This document shows positions 1 to 11,500 of a DNA stretch of 64,000 nucleotides, in pieces; position 1 is the stretch's first letter; each line of letters starts with the position of its first letter. The translations under genes and the position numbers were made by a program. Under the pieces are notes generated by a model. That model saw only the letters and a program-made list of their open reading frames with translations, did no database searches and was not told the DNA's origin. The stretch is from Plicaturopsis crispa FD-325 SS-3 (lineage: Eukaryota; Basidiomycota; Agaricomycetes; Amylocorticiales; Amylocorticiaceae): positions 802,220 to 866,219 of the forward strand of contig KN832558.1 of NCBI GenBank assembly GCA_000827205.1, read 5' to 3'.

Positions 1-883
1 ATTGTTCGATAGTGGGCAAGCGCACTTTGACATTCGAGTTGTACTCGCGGCTCGGCCCAGACGTGCTCCGTTCTCCATGCTTTTGAGCTTTGGGATGAGG
101 CTAACAACGAGGCAGCAGGAAAGAATGGATCGAGAGTGGAAGAGCGACAGTGAAGACGTTGAACTGAGCGCACGCCGCAGACTAGCGCAGAGCGTTGAAG
201 GAAGCGAACAAGGGTCTCCCACGATTTGACGATCGCGCCGCTCCTCCCTGGCTCCTCCTTCCTCCTTCCTCCTTCCTCTCGTCCTCTACCGTTACCCTTT
301 CTCCCAACCTTGGCCGACGACCCGACGAGAACACTCTTAGTTTCCGTCTCGCTGGTGTGGTCTCGCTCACTGATGGAGTGCTCGCATATCTCACTGTGAG
401 TCATCTTCCTAAGTTTTGCGATGCAATATCTCATGCAACCCAAGATCTAAGACACCGGGTTCGAGTCCTACTCGGGACTTCAATCCTTTACACTACTACG
501 GTCGCAACCAACAACCGAGGCAAATGCATTACTGACGGTGCATCAAAGGTGATGCATAGGTATGTCCAACGGTCCTGCTATCTTGCGGGTGTCGGTTCGC
601 CTGGCAGGCTGCGTAGGGAGTGAGCTCCGAGTCGTCCTTTCGATTCCCTGCATATTTTTGGGGTCCTTTGAAGTCCTTCCATACACTGCGAGCCCACTGT
701 ACTAGATACTTAGTTGCCATGTCACAGATAAAATAAATATGAGGAAAATAAATTTATTTCGTTCTTGTCGACTTGGCCCTCTTGGGCACTTTTTGACTTG
801 GCCAGCAGACGCAAGTGGCCCAAGTGAGCCCAAGTCCGCCATGGAACCTGTAGATTTGCTGATGTTCCGCGGAACTTTTCCAG
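1..883. other. Anonymous sequence upstream of the truncated ABC transporter
   Basis: No reading frame here resembles a known protein, and none supplies the missing front half of the ABC transporter that follows. A pyrimidine-rich tract lies at about 236-290, of the kind often found just upstream of fungal start codons, and an ATG at 373 is followed within 24 bases by a GTGAGT donor-like site. No later exon could be linked to it. An imperfect inverted repeat lies at 770-836. This may be a rearrangement junction or decayed coding sequence. Confidence 0.4.
770..836. repeat. Imperfect inverted repeat next to the ABC transporter breakpoint
   Basis: The arm at 770-789 (GACTTGGCCCTCTTGGGCAC) and the arm at 815-836 are near reverse complements, separated by about 25 bases. 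Short motifs CTTGGGC, GCCCAAG and GACTTGG recur within and between the arms. The structure lies about 50 bases before homology to the transporter begins. It could fold as a hairpin or be a leftover of an element end. No target-site duplication was recognised. Confidence 0.4.
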
Positions 884-2420
884 GTTTTCGACAGGCTGCT
901 TTTATTACGGAAAGGCGGTCAGACCGTATACTTTGGCGACTTAGGCGAAAATGCCGAAACAATCATTCATTATTTCGAGCAAAACGGGTCAAGGAAATGC
1001 AAGCCCGACGACAACCCGTAAGTGCTGGTCGCTCACTGAAAACCCCAACTCTGACTCAATTGGGTCAAGTGCCGAATTTATGCTGGAAGTCATCGGCGCC
1101 GGCGCTACCGCCACGGTCGATGAAGACTGGCATGCAATCTGGGAGAACTCAAATGAATACAAGATTTTCCACGACGAAATCGATGCGATTAAAACGGATG
1201 GCGCCAAACGTCCTCCTGTGGAGACGAGGATAAAATCCGAATACGCGACACAGTGGTGCTACCAGGTCAAGCAGCTCATACGCCGCGGCAACAGGGACAT
1301 GTGGCGCAACCCAGATTATCTCTTCGCTAAGCTTGCTCTCAACATCACGGGCGGGTTATTCATCGGCTTCACCTTCTTCAAAGCCAAGGACACTCTCCAG
1401 GGGACCCAGAACAAGCTCTTCGCTATCTTCATGAGCATCATCTTGTCTGCGCCATTGTCGAATCAGTTGCAAGTCCCTTTTTTGGAAACGCGGGACATCT
1501 ATGAAATCCGTGCGTACATCTACGCTGAAACCTCAGATTTGGCCTGACTTATAGGCATTACTTTACCAGGCGAGCGTCCGTCAAGAATATATTCCTGGAC
1601 AGCACTTGTTACATCGCAGATCTTAACCGAACTCCCGTGGAATATCCTTGGGACGGGAATATACTTCTTGTGCTGGTTTTGGACCGTCGGATTTCCTAGC
1701 CAGCGTGGAGGGTTCACATACCTGCTCCTTGGCGTCCTCTTCCCAGTCTATTACACGACACTCGCACAAGCTGTTTCTGCAATGGCTCCGAATGCCCAGA
1801 TCGCGGCAATTATTTTTAGCTTCCTGTTCAGCTTTATCGTTACGTTCAACGGCGTCATACAACCGTTCAGGGCACTTGGCTGGTGGCGGTGGATGTATCA
1901 TCTATCTGTATGTACTTCTCATCTCGTGCGGATGCAGCTACTAATCCAAGGCTTCGGTATCAGCCGTACAGGTACCTTGTCGGCGGACTTCTAGGTCAAG
2001 CCCTTGGAAAAGAAGAGATCAACTGCTCCAACATTGAGCTCGTCACTCTGGATCCTCCATCGGGGCAAACTTGCATCCAATACTTGCAGTCCTACATCAC
2101 CACGACTGGTGGATACCTCGTCAATGGGGACGCCACGAGCGCGTGTCAGTACTGCTCCGCGCGGACTACAGACGAATTCCTCGGACCGAGCTTCAATATT
2201 CGCTACAGTACACACTGGAGGGATCTCGGGATATTCTGTGCCTTCATTCTCTTCAATGTAAGTTTCGCCCCATCTTCGCAGGGCTCAGCGGCTGACGGTC
2301 CTCCAGTTATTCTCCGTGTACTTCTTCACATGGCTCTGCCGCATACGTACTGGAAGCCTCATTGGCTCCATCCAAGACCGTCTTGCTGCCCGGAAGGCTC
2401 GCAAATCTACACCGTCTTAA
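884..2420 (+). pseudogene. PDR/CDR-type ABC transporter, C-terminal fragment
   Basis: Five exons (884-1017, 1070-1509, 1570-1907, 1964-2257, 2307-2420) encode 439 residues that match the last third of a pleiotropic drug resistance (ABCG) efflux pump. Visible are the end of the second nucleotide-binding domain ([20 protein letters not shown]), the GAGATATVDEDWHAIW linker, the membrane domain entry NPDYLFAKLALNITGGLF, ERPSRIYSWTAL and the closing transmembrane segment. Family members are usually about 1400-1500 residues, so roughly two thirds, including the first half and the Walker motifs, are absent. Homology starts right after a CAG at 881-883. The four introns (49-60 bases) are intact and the frame is open to a TAA, so the decay is a 5' truncation rather than scattered lesions. 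It is unlikely to be functional. Confidence 0.8.
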
Positions 2421-2781
2421 ATATTGCTTAAACAAATCACAGACTACCAGTGGTTGGTTTGCGTCTAACTATTGTCGGACTCCATCTATTCCTATCATGT
2501 ATCTACTCGTATAAACATTCTATTCTCAGCCCCCTTCAAGCCGCCCGTTGCAAGAGGGCCAACTTTGTGTTGGCGACGAACTCCTCTTGTGGCGCGCCAA
2601 ACGCTGCGGCCGATTAGACCCGAACGACTCTGTATATAAAGCACTGACCGCGTCTGCGAGTTAACGTTCAGCAGTTGCTATTCACTGCACCACTCGTACT
2701 GTCAGCACCTGCCAACCTAAGCTTTAGCCGTTCGGAGGCGACAACGTCAAGAGCCTCTTGGTGTCCAGCTTTTGTGTTCCC
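2421..2781. other. Intergenic, promoter of the SAM carrier
   Basis: A 360-base gap between the ABC fragment and the carrier start. A TATATAAA stretch near 2632-2640 lies about 145 bases before the ATG and may be the core promoter. Nothing else was seen. Confidence 0.4.
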
Positions 2782-3912
2782 ATGGCTTCCCAAGCAAATC
2801 CGGCTTTTGTAGAGTCCCTCATCGTACGCTGCTTTTAACAGGTGTGTAGCTAGTGCTATCAGACTAACCACCGCGACAGGCAGGCGGGGTAGCAGGGACA
2901 GCCGTAGACCTCCTCTTCTTTCCGATAGACACCATAAAAACGCGTCTCCAGTCTGCCCAGGGCTTCGCGCGCGCCGGAGGTTTCAAAAGCGTTTACAAGG
3001 GCTTGGGAAGCGTTGTCGTCGGTAGTGCACCGGGTGGTGAGTCTGTCCAAACATACTACGAGAGTGAAGCAACTGAACAGTGTGGTAGCTGCGGCCTTCT
3101 TTAGCACGTACGAAACGATGAAGCAGAACTTGCCGCTGCCTGCGCATCTCGCGCCTGTAAACCACATGATATCCGCGTCCGTGGCCGAAGTCGTATGTGC
3201 GACGTGCCTCCTGTATCGGAGTATGCACCCGTTGCTATTTACCGACCGTACCGTTGCAGACCGCGTGTTTGATACGCGTCCCGACTGAAGTGATCAAGAC
3301 GCGCACGCAGACCTCGACATACGGGGCCCTTGCAGGGTCTTCTCTATCGGCAGCCAGGCTAGTCCTGAGTACAGATGGTCTGCGTGGGTTTTACAGAGGG
3401 TATATGTCTACTATCATGAGAGAGGTGGGTTTTGCGCACAAATGTTAACGATGAGACACGCTGACATTCGGACGGACGTCAGATACCGTTCACATCTTTA
3501 CAGTTTCCTTTATACGAGCTCCTCAAACTTCATTTATCAAAGCGGCTTCATCGGAAGCCACTTTACGCGCACGAGGCTGCTATATGTGGTAGTATAGCAG
3601 GAGGGACTGCTGCTGCTCTGACCACGCCCTTGGACGTCCTCAAGACACGGGTGATGCTTGATCTTCGAGTGAGACATAGATAGCCTCGGTCTTAATCGAT
3701 CCGTGCTCATAAATCCTTTCTTTACTTCACAGGATCCCTCGAAACAAAAGCTACCATCCTTAGCGGCCCGCTTGAAAGACATATATGTGTTGGAAGGCCC
3801 CAAGGCTCTATTCGCGGGAGTGGTCCCGCGAACGCTATGGATCTCCGCAGGCGGTGCCGTGTTTCTGGGTGTTTACGAATGGGGTGTCCATGGATTAATG
3901 AGCTATCGATGA
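2782..3912 (+). CDS. PET8: Mitochondrial S-adenosylmethionine carrier (SLC25A26/Pet8 type)
   Basis: Six exons (2782-2823, 2880-3036, 3089-3192, 3260-3424, 3483-3668, 3733-3912) give 277 residues, the usual length for this carrier. It has the three-repeat mitochondrial carrier fold with one signature per repeat: PIDTIKTR, PTEVIKTR and PLDVLKTR. The stretches ACLIRVPTEVIKTR and IPFTSLQFPLYE are typical of Pet8/SAMC rather than other carriers. It should exchange cytosolic S-adenosylmethionine for matrix S-adenosylhomocysteine across the inner mitochondrial membrane, supplying methyl donor for matrix methylation and for biotin and lipoate synthesis. The first coding exon holds only 14 codons. It converges on the histone deacetylase gene, with 143 bases between stop codons. 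No abnormality was seen. Confidence 0.92.
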
Positions 3913-4055
3913 ATGCTCATTACTAAGTGTAATTATCTAGCGGAATGGATAACATTATACTGCGCGCATACATGGTATCGTCTAGGGAAACAACAAGCAG
4001 GTAAGAAACCAAAGAAACCAGGCCAAGATACGCCAGATACTAAAATATCAAAAAA

Positions 4056-6341
4056 TTATGCCCCAGGAGGACGGGGTCCGAGACGCAAGATAACCCGAGG
4101 TAGCCTTTTGGTGGAGCCACCATCTGCATCTGCCTCGACTGAACTTTCCGTCGCGTTAGAGCTAGCGTCATCCGCAGACGCCATTCCGTGCGGCTCGTGG
4201 TCCGATTTGGCCTCCTGTGGCTTAGACGTTGTCGCAGTCTCTTTCTTCACATGCTTGCGAGCACCTCTTGAACTAGTTGGTTCGCGTTTGTCGATTTTCG
4301 GCGAGCTCTCTGCGCTATTCGTAGTCGGCTTCTTGCGCTCCCGAAGGGTCATAGAGGTCGAGGGAGGAGGCACAGGGAGAGAAGAAGCTGCCTGACGTTG
4401 AGCTGCATTTGCGTCGAGCATAGACATAATTGAGAGGGCGCGATCAAGCCAAGTTTCTGGCGATGCAGCGCTGGCATTAGATCTCCGCGGAGCCCGTTTC
4501 TTCGCCGCTTTCTCGAGCTGTTGGGCGTCGGACACTGTTAGAGCCTAGCTACGACAGGTCAAATGCAGCAAGACACCGACCTTAATCAAGTTATCTAGCC
4601 CCCACCAGCTCTCGTCGATTGGGCGACTCTTGTCGGAGACGAGACCAGACAGGTGTGCCATCGCGCCGGCAGTCAGTGCGCGGTCACTATAGCCGCCCTC
4701 TAGGACGCTCACAATCCTTCCACGGCTATGCCGCTCCGCAAATGCACATGCATCCTGAGCAAAGCGATAGTAGAACGACGCAGGGACCTTACGGCCGTGC
4801 CTGGACATCGATGGGTACTCATGCTCAGACGCATCGAATCCACAGCTGCTCAAGCGGGGTGAGCCCTAGGAACAAAGACAACCATGCATACACCCACCCA
4901 CCTGATGAAGACCAGTACATCGTCACTACCGGAACCGGTCTTTTCAAGGAATTCCTCGGCTTTCAAGATCAAGCGACTGTACTGCTTCTTGTAAAGCGTT
5001 TCCCAAAAGTGCTCTTCCGACGTATACGGATCCAGATGAATGTTCTCGATGTACTGGCCGTGCGGTCCGTGCAACGACACAGATGCAGCTTGTACGAGAT
5101 CGGCTTTCCCTTCCTGTTCAGACCGTCGGCAATAGACCATTAAATGAGAGTAAATTGGCCGAGTAAATACCTCGCAAGGAAAGGAAAGTATATCATGGAT
5201 GCTACCATAGTAAATCTGCAGCCCTTGGGTAGACTCGTGCCCATCTTCTGGGCGTTCGGACTCCAGGGTTTGTCGGTACGTCTCCTCATTGATTTGCCAG
5301 GCTATCGACTGCGTGCCGTTTCCTGGTGTGTTTCTCAAATTTTAGCGTCAGCCGGATACTCAGGCAGACCAAATACAGACCGTGATGCAAGTCGATGTCG
5401 AGGATGACGACACGATTAACACCGTGCTTTAGATGCGCTATAAGGCTGATTAGACTCGTGGTAAAACCATAGGCTGTTTGCGTAGGACGCTGGGTTTGAC
5501 TTACCGTGTGCTGCCCCAACAGCAACATTGTTCACAAAACAAAATCCAGAGGGCGTGTCCTCGCCACAATGATGTCCGGGCGGTCGGATGGCGACAAACG
5601 CGCGACTTGGAGTGGCCGAGCCGGGCCCGGCGATGGGACCAGCACTCAGTACAGTATCTACAGCCTCGCATACTGTGCCCAGGGCGCCCTGAATGGCACT
5701 GATGGATTCCGGGCAGACTGAACAAAGGATGTCAGTGACGGTATCGTTGATAAGGAAATAAACAGGTGCTGACGGTACAAATCTCCTTGGTTCATACCGT
5801 CAGGAATTTCGCTCCCGCCATCCGTAATTTTCTGGACGCTATCACGAGCCCAAGCCGTCAAGTTCTCGAGATAAACATCGCCGTCGATATCGCCGTGGAC
5901 GAACTTGACAGCTGCGTTGTCCAGGAAGTCCAAGGAAGCTGCGCTGTGAACAACAGAAACCGAAGAGAAAGTATGATGGTCTGGTGCGGGGGACGACGCT
6001 GCAATGTTCATGCGGCCCAAAGCTGCTGCGAGATCTTCCTCTCCAGCACCGGCTGCCTGTGAAGCAGGGGGAGTGGGCTCTGCTTTTTCTGCGGGAACTT
6101 TTGGCGTAAACTCTTCAAGGCGTGCGATAGCAGCAGCCAGTCCGAGCTTCACAGCGCGTAACCGCTCCGGCCTCTCCACGATAGCTGAGGTATCCCGCGA
6201 GCGGATAAAACGGTGCTCGTAACACGCATCCTGGATGAAGATCGCAGGTACGGCGACCAACGCGCTGGTAGCGGTGTCCAGCTCCTGCTCGACTGGGACG
6301 TCCAATGCGCTGCCTGCGATGGTTGGTGGAAGAGCTTCCAT
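4056..6341 (-). CDS. HOS3: HOS3-like class II histone deacetylase
   Basis: Seven exons (6341-5774, 5717-5505, 5437-5381, 5322-5171, 5113-4902, 4845-4581, 4517-4056) encode 642 residues. The arginase/deacetylase fold is complete: RPPGHHC near residue 230, LDIDLHHGNGTQ near 270 with the zinc Asp and His, CGFDASEHEYPSM near 402 with the second zinc Asp, and VLEGGYS near 450. The EHEYPSMSRHGRKVP insert is characteristic of fungal Hos3. The N-terminus carries a substrate-gate region with an Ala/Pro-rich insertion at about 100-125. The C-terminus is a basic, Ser/Lys-rich, probably disordered tail of about 150 residues. It should remove acetyl groups from histones and other proteins using zinc. It is head to head with the 428-aa gene across about 530 bases. 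Confidence 0.9.
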
Positions 6342-6870
6342 AGTAGCAGCCCTTACAGCTAGCCACTCCGATGATCCTAGATAAAAATTGGAGAGTGCAG
6401 GGTGAACTGGGAAGGACGTAAAACACCGTATACGAGACCAGCCTCCTCAATAGATATTCAGTGCTTTTAAATTTCCTTTCAACTGCTTGTGAATGGGTTG
6501 TGGGTAGGTTCAAATGGTAGTAAGTAGTGAAAGAGCAAGAGCAGGCGCGGCAAAATTTCAACGCGCTGCCGTGACCGTGTCAGACTCATTCTTTGTCCCA
6601 AACCACCATCTGCTAAAGAAATGTTCCATCCTTTTCACGGCATCGTCGATAGGCAAGCCTGTCATTTACAACAGACCTCGACAATGGAGAAAACTCGGCG
6701 TTTGTCTTGTGTAAAGACATACAATGGAATTCTTTGACGCGTCGCCTCATGTTTCCAGCATGTCCTCCCATGTGCCTGATCCGACTGCTTTATCCACACT
6801 TGCTTAATTCCCTCCACGCCCGCATCCAAGCTCATACGAAAACATCGACCGACATCTGTAACAATCCGCC
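6342..6870. promoter_or_regulatory. Shared intergenic region between HOS3 and the 428-aa gene
   Basis: This 529-base stretch separates two divergent start codons. Short ORFs are present but none looks coding. It probably holds both promoters. No confident TATA box was found. Confidence 0.4.
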
Positions 6871-8277
6871 ATGCAATACACGGAGAATTCGAGTGGTACG
6901 TGGTGCATGAACCAACTTCATGGTCATCTCATCTCACAGAAAGAAATGTCTTACAGACGCGGGCGAACTCTACATAGTCCGGAACCCTAGAGGCAAAGGT
7001 GGCGGCAAGACTGTTGTGCGCCGGCCGCACGCCCCACCTACGTCAGCCCCACTTGATGATGATTTCGACGCGTATACCGTCGACACCGGATGGGTCCCGA
7101 ACGATGCACCCGATGAGGAACTGCCACAGGACTCGGGCACCGATATCCTGCCACCGGCTAGAAGTAGCAGCTATATTGATGCACCGCGAGAGGCGACGGA
7201 TAGGCGTGCACGTGGGCATATCCGGAGAATGAGCAGCTTGAGCGGTATAGACGAGGACCTCGCACGCCTCAAAAGTCCTAGCGCAGCGCACATCGAGGAA
7301 CAATACACGGGGAGCTCGTCGAAAAGAACGCTGACGTCCAGACCTCGAGGCAATTCTGGAGCATCTTCAGCACGCCCACCCGTGGAAAAACAGCGACCAA
7401 GTCCGCCGAGTGACACCGGAAGTGCACGACGCGTCAAAACGACGCGTGGTCTCGACCTGGTCGAGCGCAAAGTGCTAGAGGACGGGCCAGAGCGCACCGT
7501 TACTGTCTGGCGCGAGGAAGTCGCGCGTACCAGGAGCAATTCTGAGTTGTCCCGGAAACCTACCCGCTCGGGCTCCTCGAAAGCGAAGGAGTTATCACGG
7601 CGTGCATATGATGGTGGGGGTCGAGACGACGTCAGTATCTATTATCAAGGATACCACGGCGGTCTACATCCGGATCCGAGCGACGTGTTCGACGAGTTTG
7701 GTCGAGCTGTGGGAGGAGGCGAGAGTCCGGGCGCGGGAAACAGGAAAGGCAAGGACAAACTACTACAAGGTGGTGCAGAATCAGAATCCATTGGACGTTA
7801 TGACCTGGAGGTAAGTGTCTCGTACTACTCAACTTTGTAATTGTCTGACCCCTCATCGACTGTTTTCAGCGTGCCATTGCAAAATCCCCCTCAAAAAGAA
7901 ATCCTACCACCAACCGAACACATCTGGAAACATCGCAGCTGTCACCCCGTCCTGCCCACTCCAATCATAGTCAAAGTGCACCATCCCTCGCGACCCGGAC
8001 GTCGACGCGTACCCCCACCTCGACGCGCGCACATGCACGCGCAGACCTCTCGTTGGAGCGAATACTGGTGACATCGACGCAGCCCCCGCTCGCACACTTA
8101 GGGAGCACACTCGCCGAGATTGGGATACGCAGTGCGGACCATCTGCGGGCTATCGCGAAGATGCGTGGAGAGCGTGAGGGTGGCGGCGACGGCTATCGAG
8201 AGGTGCGAGAGGAGGCGTTGCGCTGTGGTATCACGGTCGTGGAATGGGCAATTCTGCTGGACAGTGTAGCAGAATAA
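6871..8277 (+). CDS. Unrecognised basidiomycete protein with low-complexity middle and helical C-terminus
   Basis: Three exons (6871-6895, 6957-7810, 7870-8277) give 428 residues. I chose the ATG at 6871 because its eight-codon exon joins in frame, via a consensus GTACGT donor and TTACAG acceptor, to DAGELYIVRNPRGKGGGK. An ATG at 6920 without this intron is the alternative. Residues about 40-340 are rich in Ser, Arg, Pro and Gly and look disordered, apart from a short block LDLVERKVLEDGPERTVTVW near 190-210. The last 65 residues form an amphipathic helical unit (LAHLGSTLAEIGIRSADHL through GITVVEWAILLDSV) that could be a SAM/death-like or tethering domain. I do not recognise the family and assign no function. 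Confidence 0.7.
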
Positions 8278-8565
8278 TCACGTGGACGCGATGGGTCCAT
8301 GTGGACAAGGAGTCAGGACCGTCGGAGGCACTCAAACGAGACCCAGCACCGAAGAATCGTCCGGCTTAGGAGGACCGGAATGTACTTTTATTCTCTCAGG
8401 CTTTTTGCTCCAGAATCTGACTGTTTCGTTTTGGCAAATCATCATCAGACTGCTCCCATACACTTCCACGATGGTAGCTACTCATGTCACCCAGGCTTAC
8501 CTCCTGGGCGCTGTAATCGCAATCCACCGCGTTTACCATTCATTGCACCACCTTGCCCGACCAGC

Positions 8566-11500
8566 ATGTTTGCGAACGTCAAGAAAATGTTGCCCCCATA
8601 CGACGGATCTGTTTACTTCCCAGAGGCTGTCGACTTCCACTTGAAGCACAATCCTGATTTCGCCGCATATGCTTTCTGCAGAGATGACATACCCGAATCG
8701 TACACCGAGATTACGTTCTTGGAATTTGGGCGCGCTGCTCATCGTGCAGCGCACCACCTCCGAGCCCCTGGGACGGGATCGGATGGCGAAGTCGTCGCTA
8801 TCCTTGCGAATGCAGATGCGCTGCTGTATCAAACAGTAGTTATGGGCATCATGCGAGCAGGCCTCACGGTATGAGTACTGGCATCATACGATTGACGCTG
8901 AGCACGAGCATGAATGAATCTACAGCCATTCCCCGTAAACCCTCGAAACTCCCCCGAAGCGATTGCCCATCTTCTGAAGTCTACATCCTGTCATCGAGTA
9001 GTCGGCACGCCTACGTCATTTCCATCCTTGTTCGCCGATGTCTCCGCAGCGCTCCCGCCCGACTACGCCCTGACTGTAGATGAGTTGCCTTCTGGCCACT
9101 CCCTATACCCTAAGCTAGGCAGCGAGACTGCCGCCGACCCTTTCGAAGCGTACCCGCCGCCCGCGAGGAGACCGGCGCTAACAGATATTGGTTACTACCT
9201 TCATTCGTCCGGGAGCACGGGCTTCCCCAAAGCTATACCTTTCCCGCATCAAGTCGTTCTGGAATGGTTCAATGACCGTACGTGTGCTGACTTTTATTGC
9301 AACCTTCCATTTTGACTCCACGCCCAGACTCCGGTCTTGGACAGCTCGTCATACACGACCCGCCCATTCGCATGGCGGGCATGGGTCTCCCGCCATTCCA
9401 TTTCTTTGGAATACAGGTTCAGCTGACGAGTGTGGTCCTGGGCATGATTAGCTGTTCTATATTCCCGCCCGTCACTATGTTCTCAGAAAACGCACAGCCG
9501 ATGTTGCCCGCGCCCGACAAGGTCATTAACCACGTCGCGAGGACAAAGACCAACGTCATCATGACAGTGCCCGTATTCCTTCAAGTATGGTCGCAGGACC
9601 CGCAAGCCGTGGAGGTGCTCAAGGCGCAGGAATTCATTGTGAGTAACTGCATCATCCCCCTGCACACATCCATCATTTGGGTGGAGTTTGTGTAGAACAT
9701 CCAAATCACCGTGATTTTTCTGTCGTCTCACTCCATTGATGGTTTTTCAGAATTTTGCCGGTGGGCCTCTTCCGACAAAAATCGGTGAACGTCTCGTCCA
9801 GGAGGGCGTGTTTCTGGGTACCATGTATGGCGCGACAGAAATTGGTGCCGGATCACACAGTATACCCCTTAGGCAAAACGTAGACGATGGTGACTGGGGG
9901 TGGATACACATGTCCGAAACCCTGAAGAAACGGTGGGTCCCTCAGGGTGACGGGACGTTTGAGCTGCAAACGCTGGTGACGTCCTTGCTTCTTCCGTGTT
10001 TCATTATCAATCCTAACCCAATACTATGATCGGTTTGCACGTAGGTATCAGAAAATCGGCACTTTAGTGTCGAAAACCTTCCGGACGTGAGAGGCTATGC
10101 AACCAAGGATTTGTTTGTCCCGCATCCTACGAAAGAGGGACTATGGAAAATGTATGTTGTTCTTTACGACTATCGTTTCGCTCGGGTGGCTCCTCTTCCA
10201 GGGCTGCACGTACTAACATCATTCAATAGTGTTGGACGTCTTGATGATGTGATTGTTCTATCTAATGGAGAGAAGACTGTCCCGCCGCCTATGGAAGATA
10301 TCGTCGCCGCTAGTCCATACATCCAGGGCTGCGTCATGTTCGGTCACCAGCGTACCGAGGTTGGCATACTCGTTGAGCCAACTCCAAGCGAACAAATCGA
10401 CATCGACGACGAAGGACAAGTCGCACAGTTCCGCAACAAAATATGGTGTGTACTTGGATCTTTCATTGCGTTAGTATCATAGCTTAGATATCTACAGGCC
10501 TGTCATCGAGCAGGCAAATAAAATTGCGCCTGCGTTCAGCCGTATCTTCAAAGAAATGATCCTGATTACGAAACCCGACAAACCCATGGTCCGCCTGGCG
10601 AAGGGCACCGTGATGAGAAAGGCGACTTTAGCTGCTTATGATGCGGAAATCAGTGCTCTGTATGCCCTGCTCCATACTCTCTGCTTCCCTGAGATCTCCA
10701 CTTAATCGTCATCTTTCAGTTACGAAACGGTCGCGCAGACTTTGAGTTCTGGCGCAAACTTAGCACCCAAGAGCTGGGCCGAGGGGGATATTGAAGACTG
10801 GCTAGCTGAACACGCGCTCGATATCCAGCCCAAAGCTATCGACCGTGAAGTAGATCTATTCCAGCAAGGATTTGATAGGTTCGTCAACATAACCCTGTCA
10901 TGTATCTATGGAACACGTTGCTCACTTGGTACCACGATACGTAGTCTGGGTGCAACCTTTTTGCGCAATCGTCTCGTCAGCGCACTCCGAGCATCTACGG
11001 ATCCGGCCGCGCAAGAGGCTGCAACGATGATCACACAGAACGTGATCTATGGGAACCCTAGTGTTATCCAACTTGCGGCGTTCGTCGCAGGTCTTGTCCT
11101 CGACCCGCATGTTGAGTCAGAGACAGGCACAGAACAGCATAGGGTGAAGATGGAGAAACTGGTCGAGCTGTATAGCGGGGATTTCCGCAAGGACGGCCCA
11201 GTTGATGCCCCCGCAAGAGACGCCACTGTCTTGCTAACCGGATCGACGGGCAGCCTGGGGACGTATATCCTCAGTTTACTGCTCGCCGACGCGAGCGTTA
11301 AGCAGATCTATGCTTATAATCGTCCATCGTCGATTCCTGCCCTTCAAAGACACCAAATCAAGTTTGAGGACGCGGGCTTAGACACCACCCTACTGGAGTC
11401 CGACAAGCTTGTATTCGTCGACGGCGACGCTGCTCAGGACCATCTAGGGCTCCAAATTTCATTATATGAGCAGGTGAGTAGGCACTCTACTGATACCTGC

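Noticed and set aside
331-480. tRNA-like sequence with a perfect B-box GGTTCGAGTCC at 458-468
   Set aside because: A possible acceptor pairing with GTCTCGC exists, but the A-box lacks the conserved A14 and G18-G19, the T-stem has two mismatches and no canonical anticodon arm forms.
5474-5504. Apparent 31-base intron in HOS3
   Set aside because: A longer 67-base intron (5438-5504) with the same donor and a CTTATAG acceptor restores the conserved AAHAHLKHGVNRVV, so the short intron is an artefact.
2782-6341. Functional link between the SAM carrier and the deacetylase
   Set aside because: Convergent neighbours of unrelated pathways; chance adjacency is the simplest reading.
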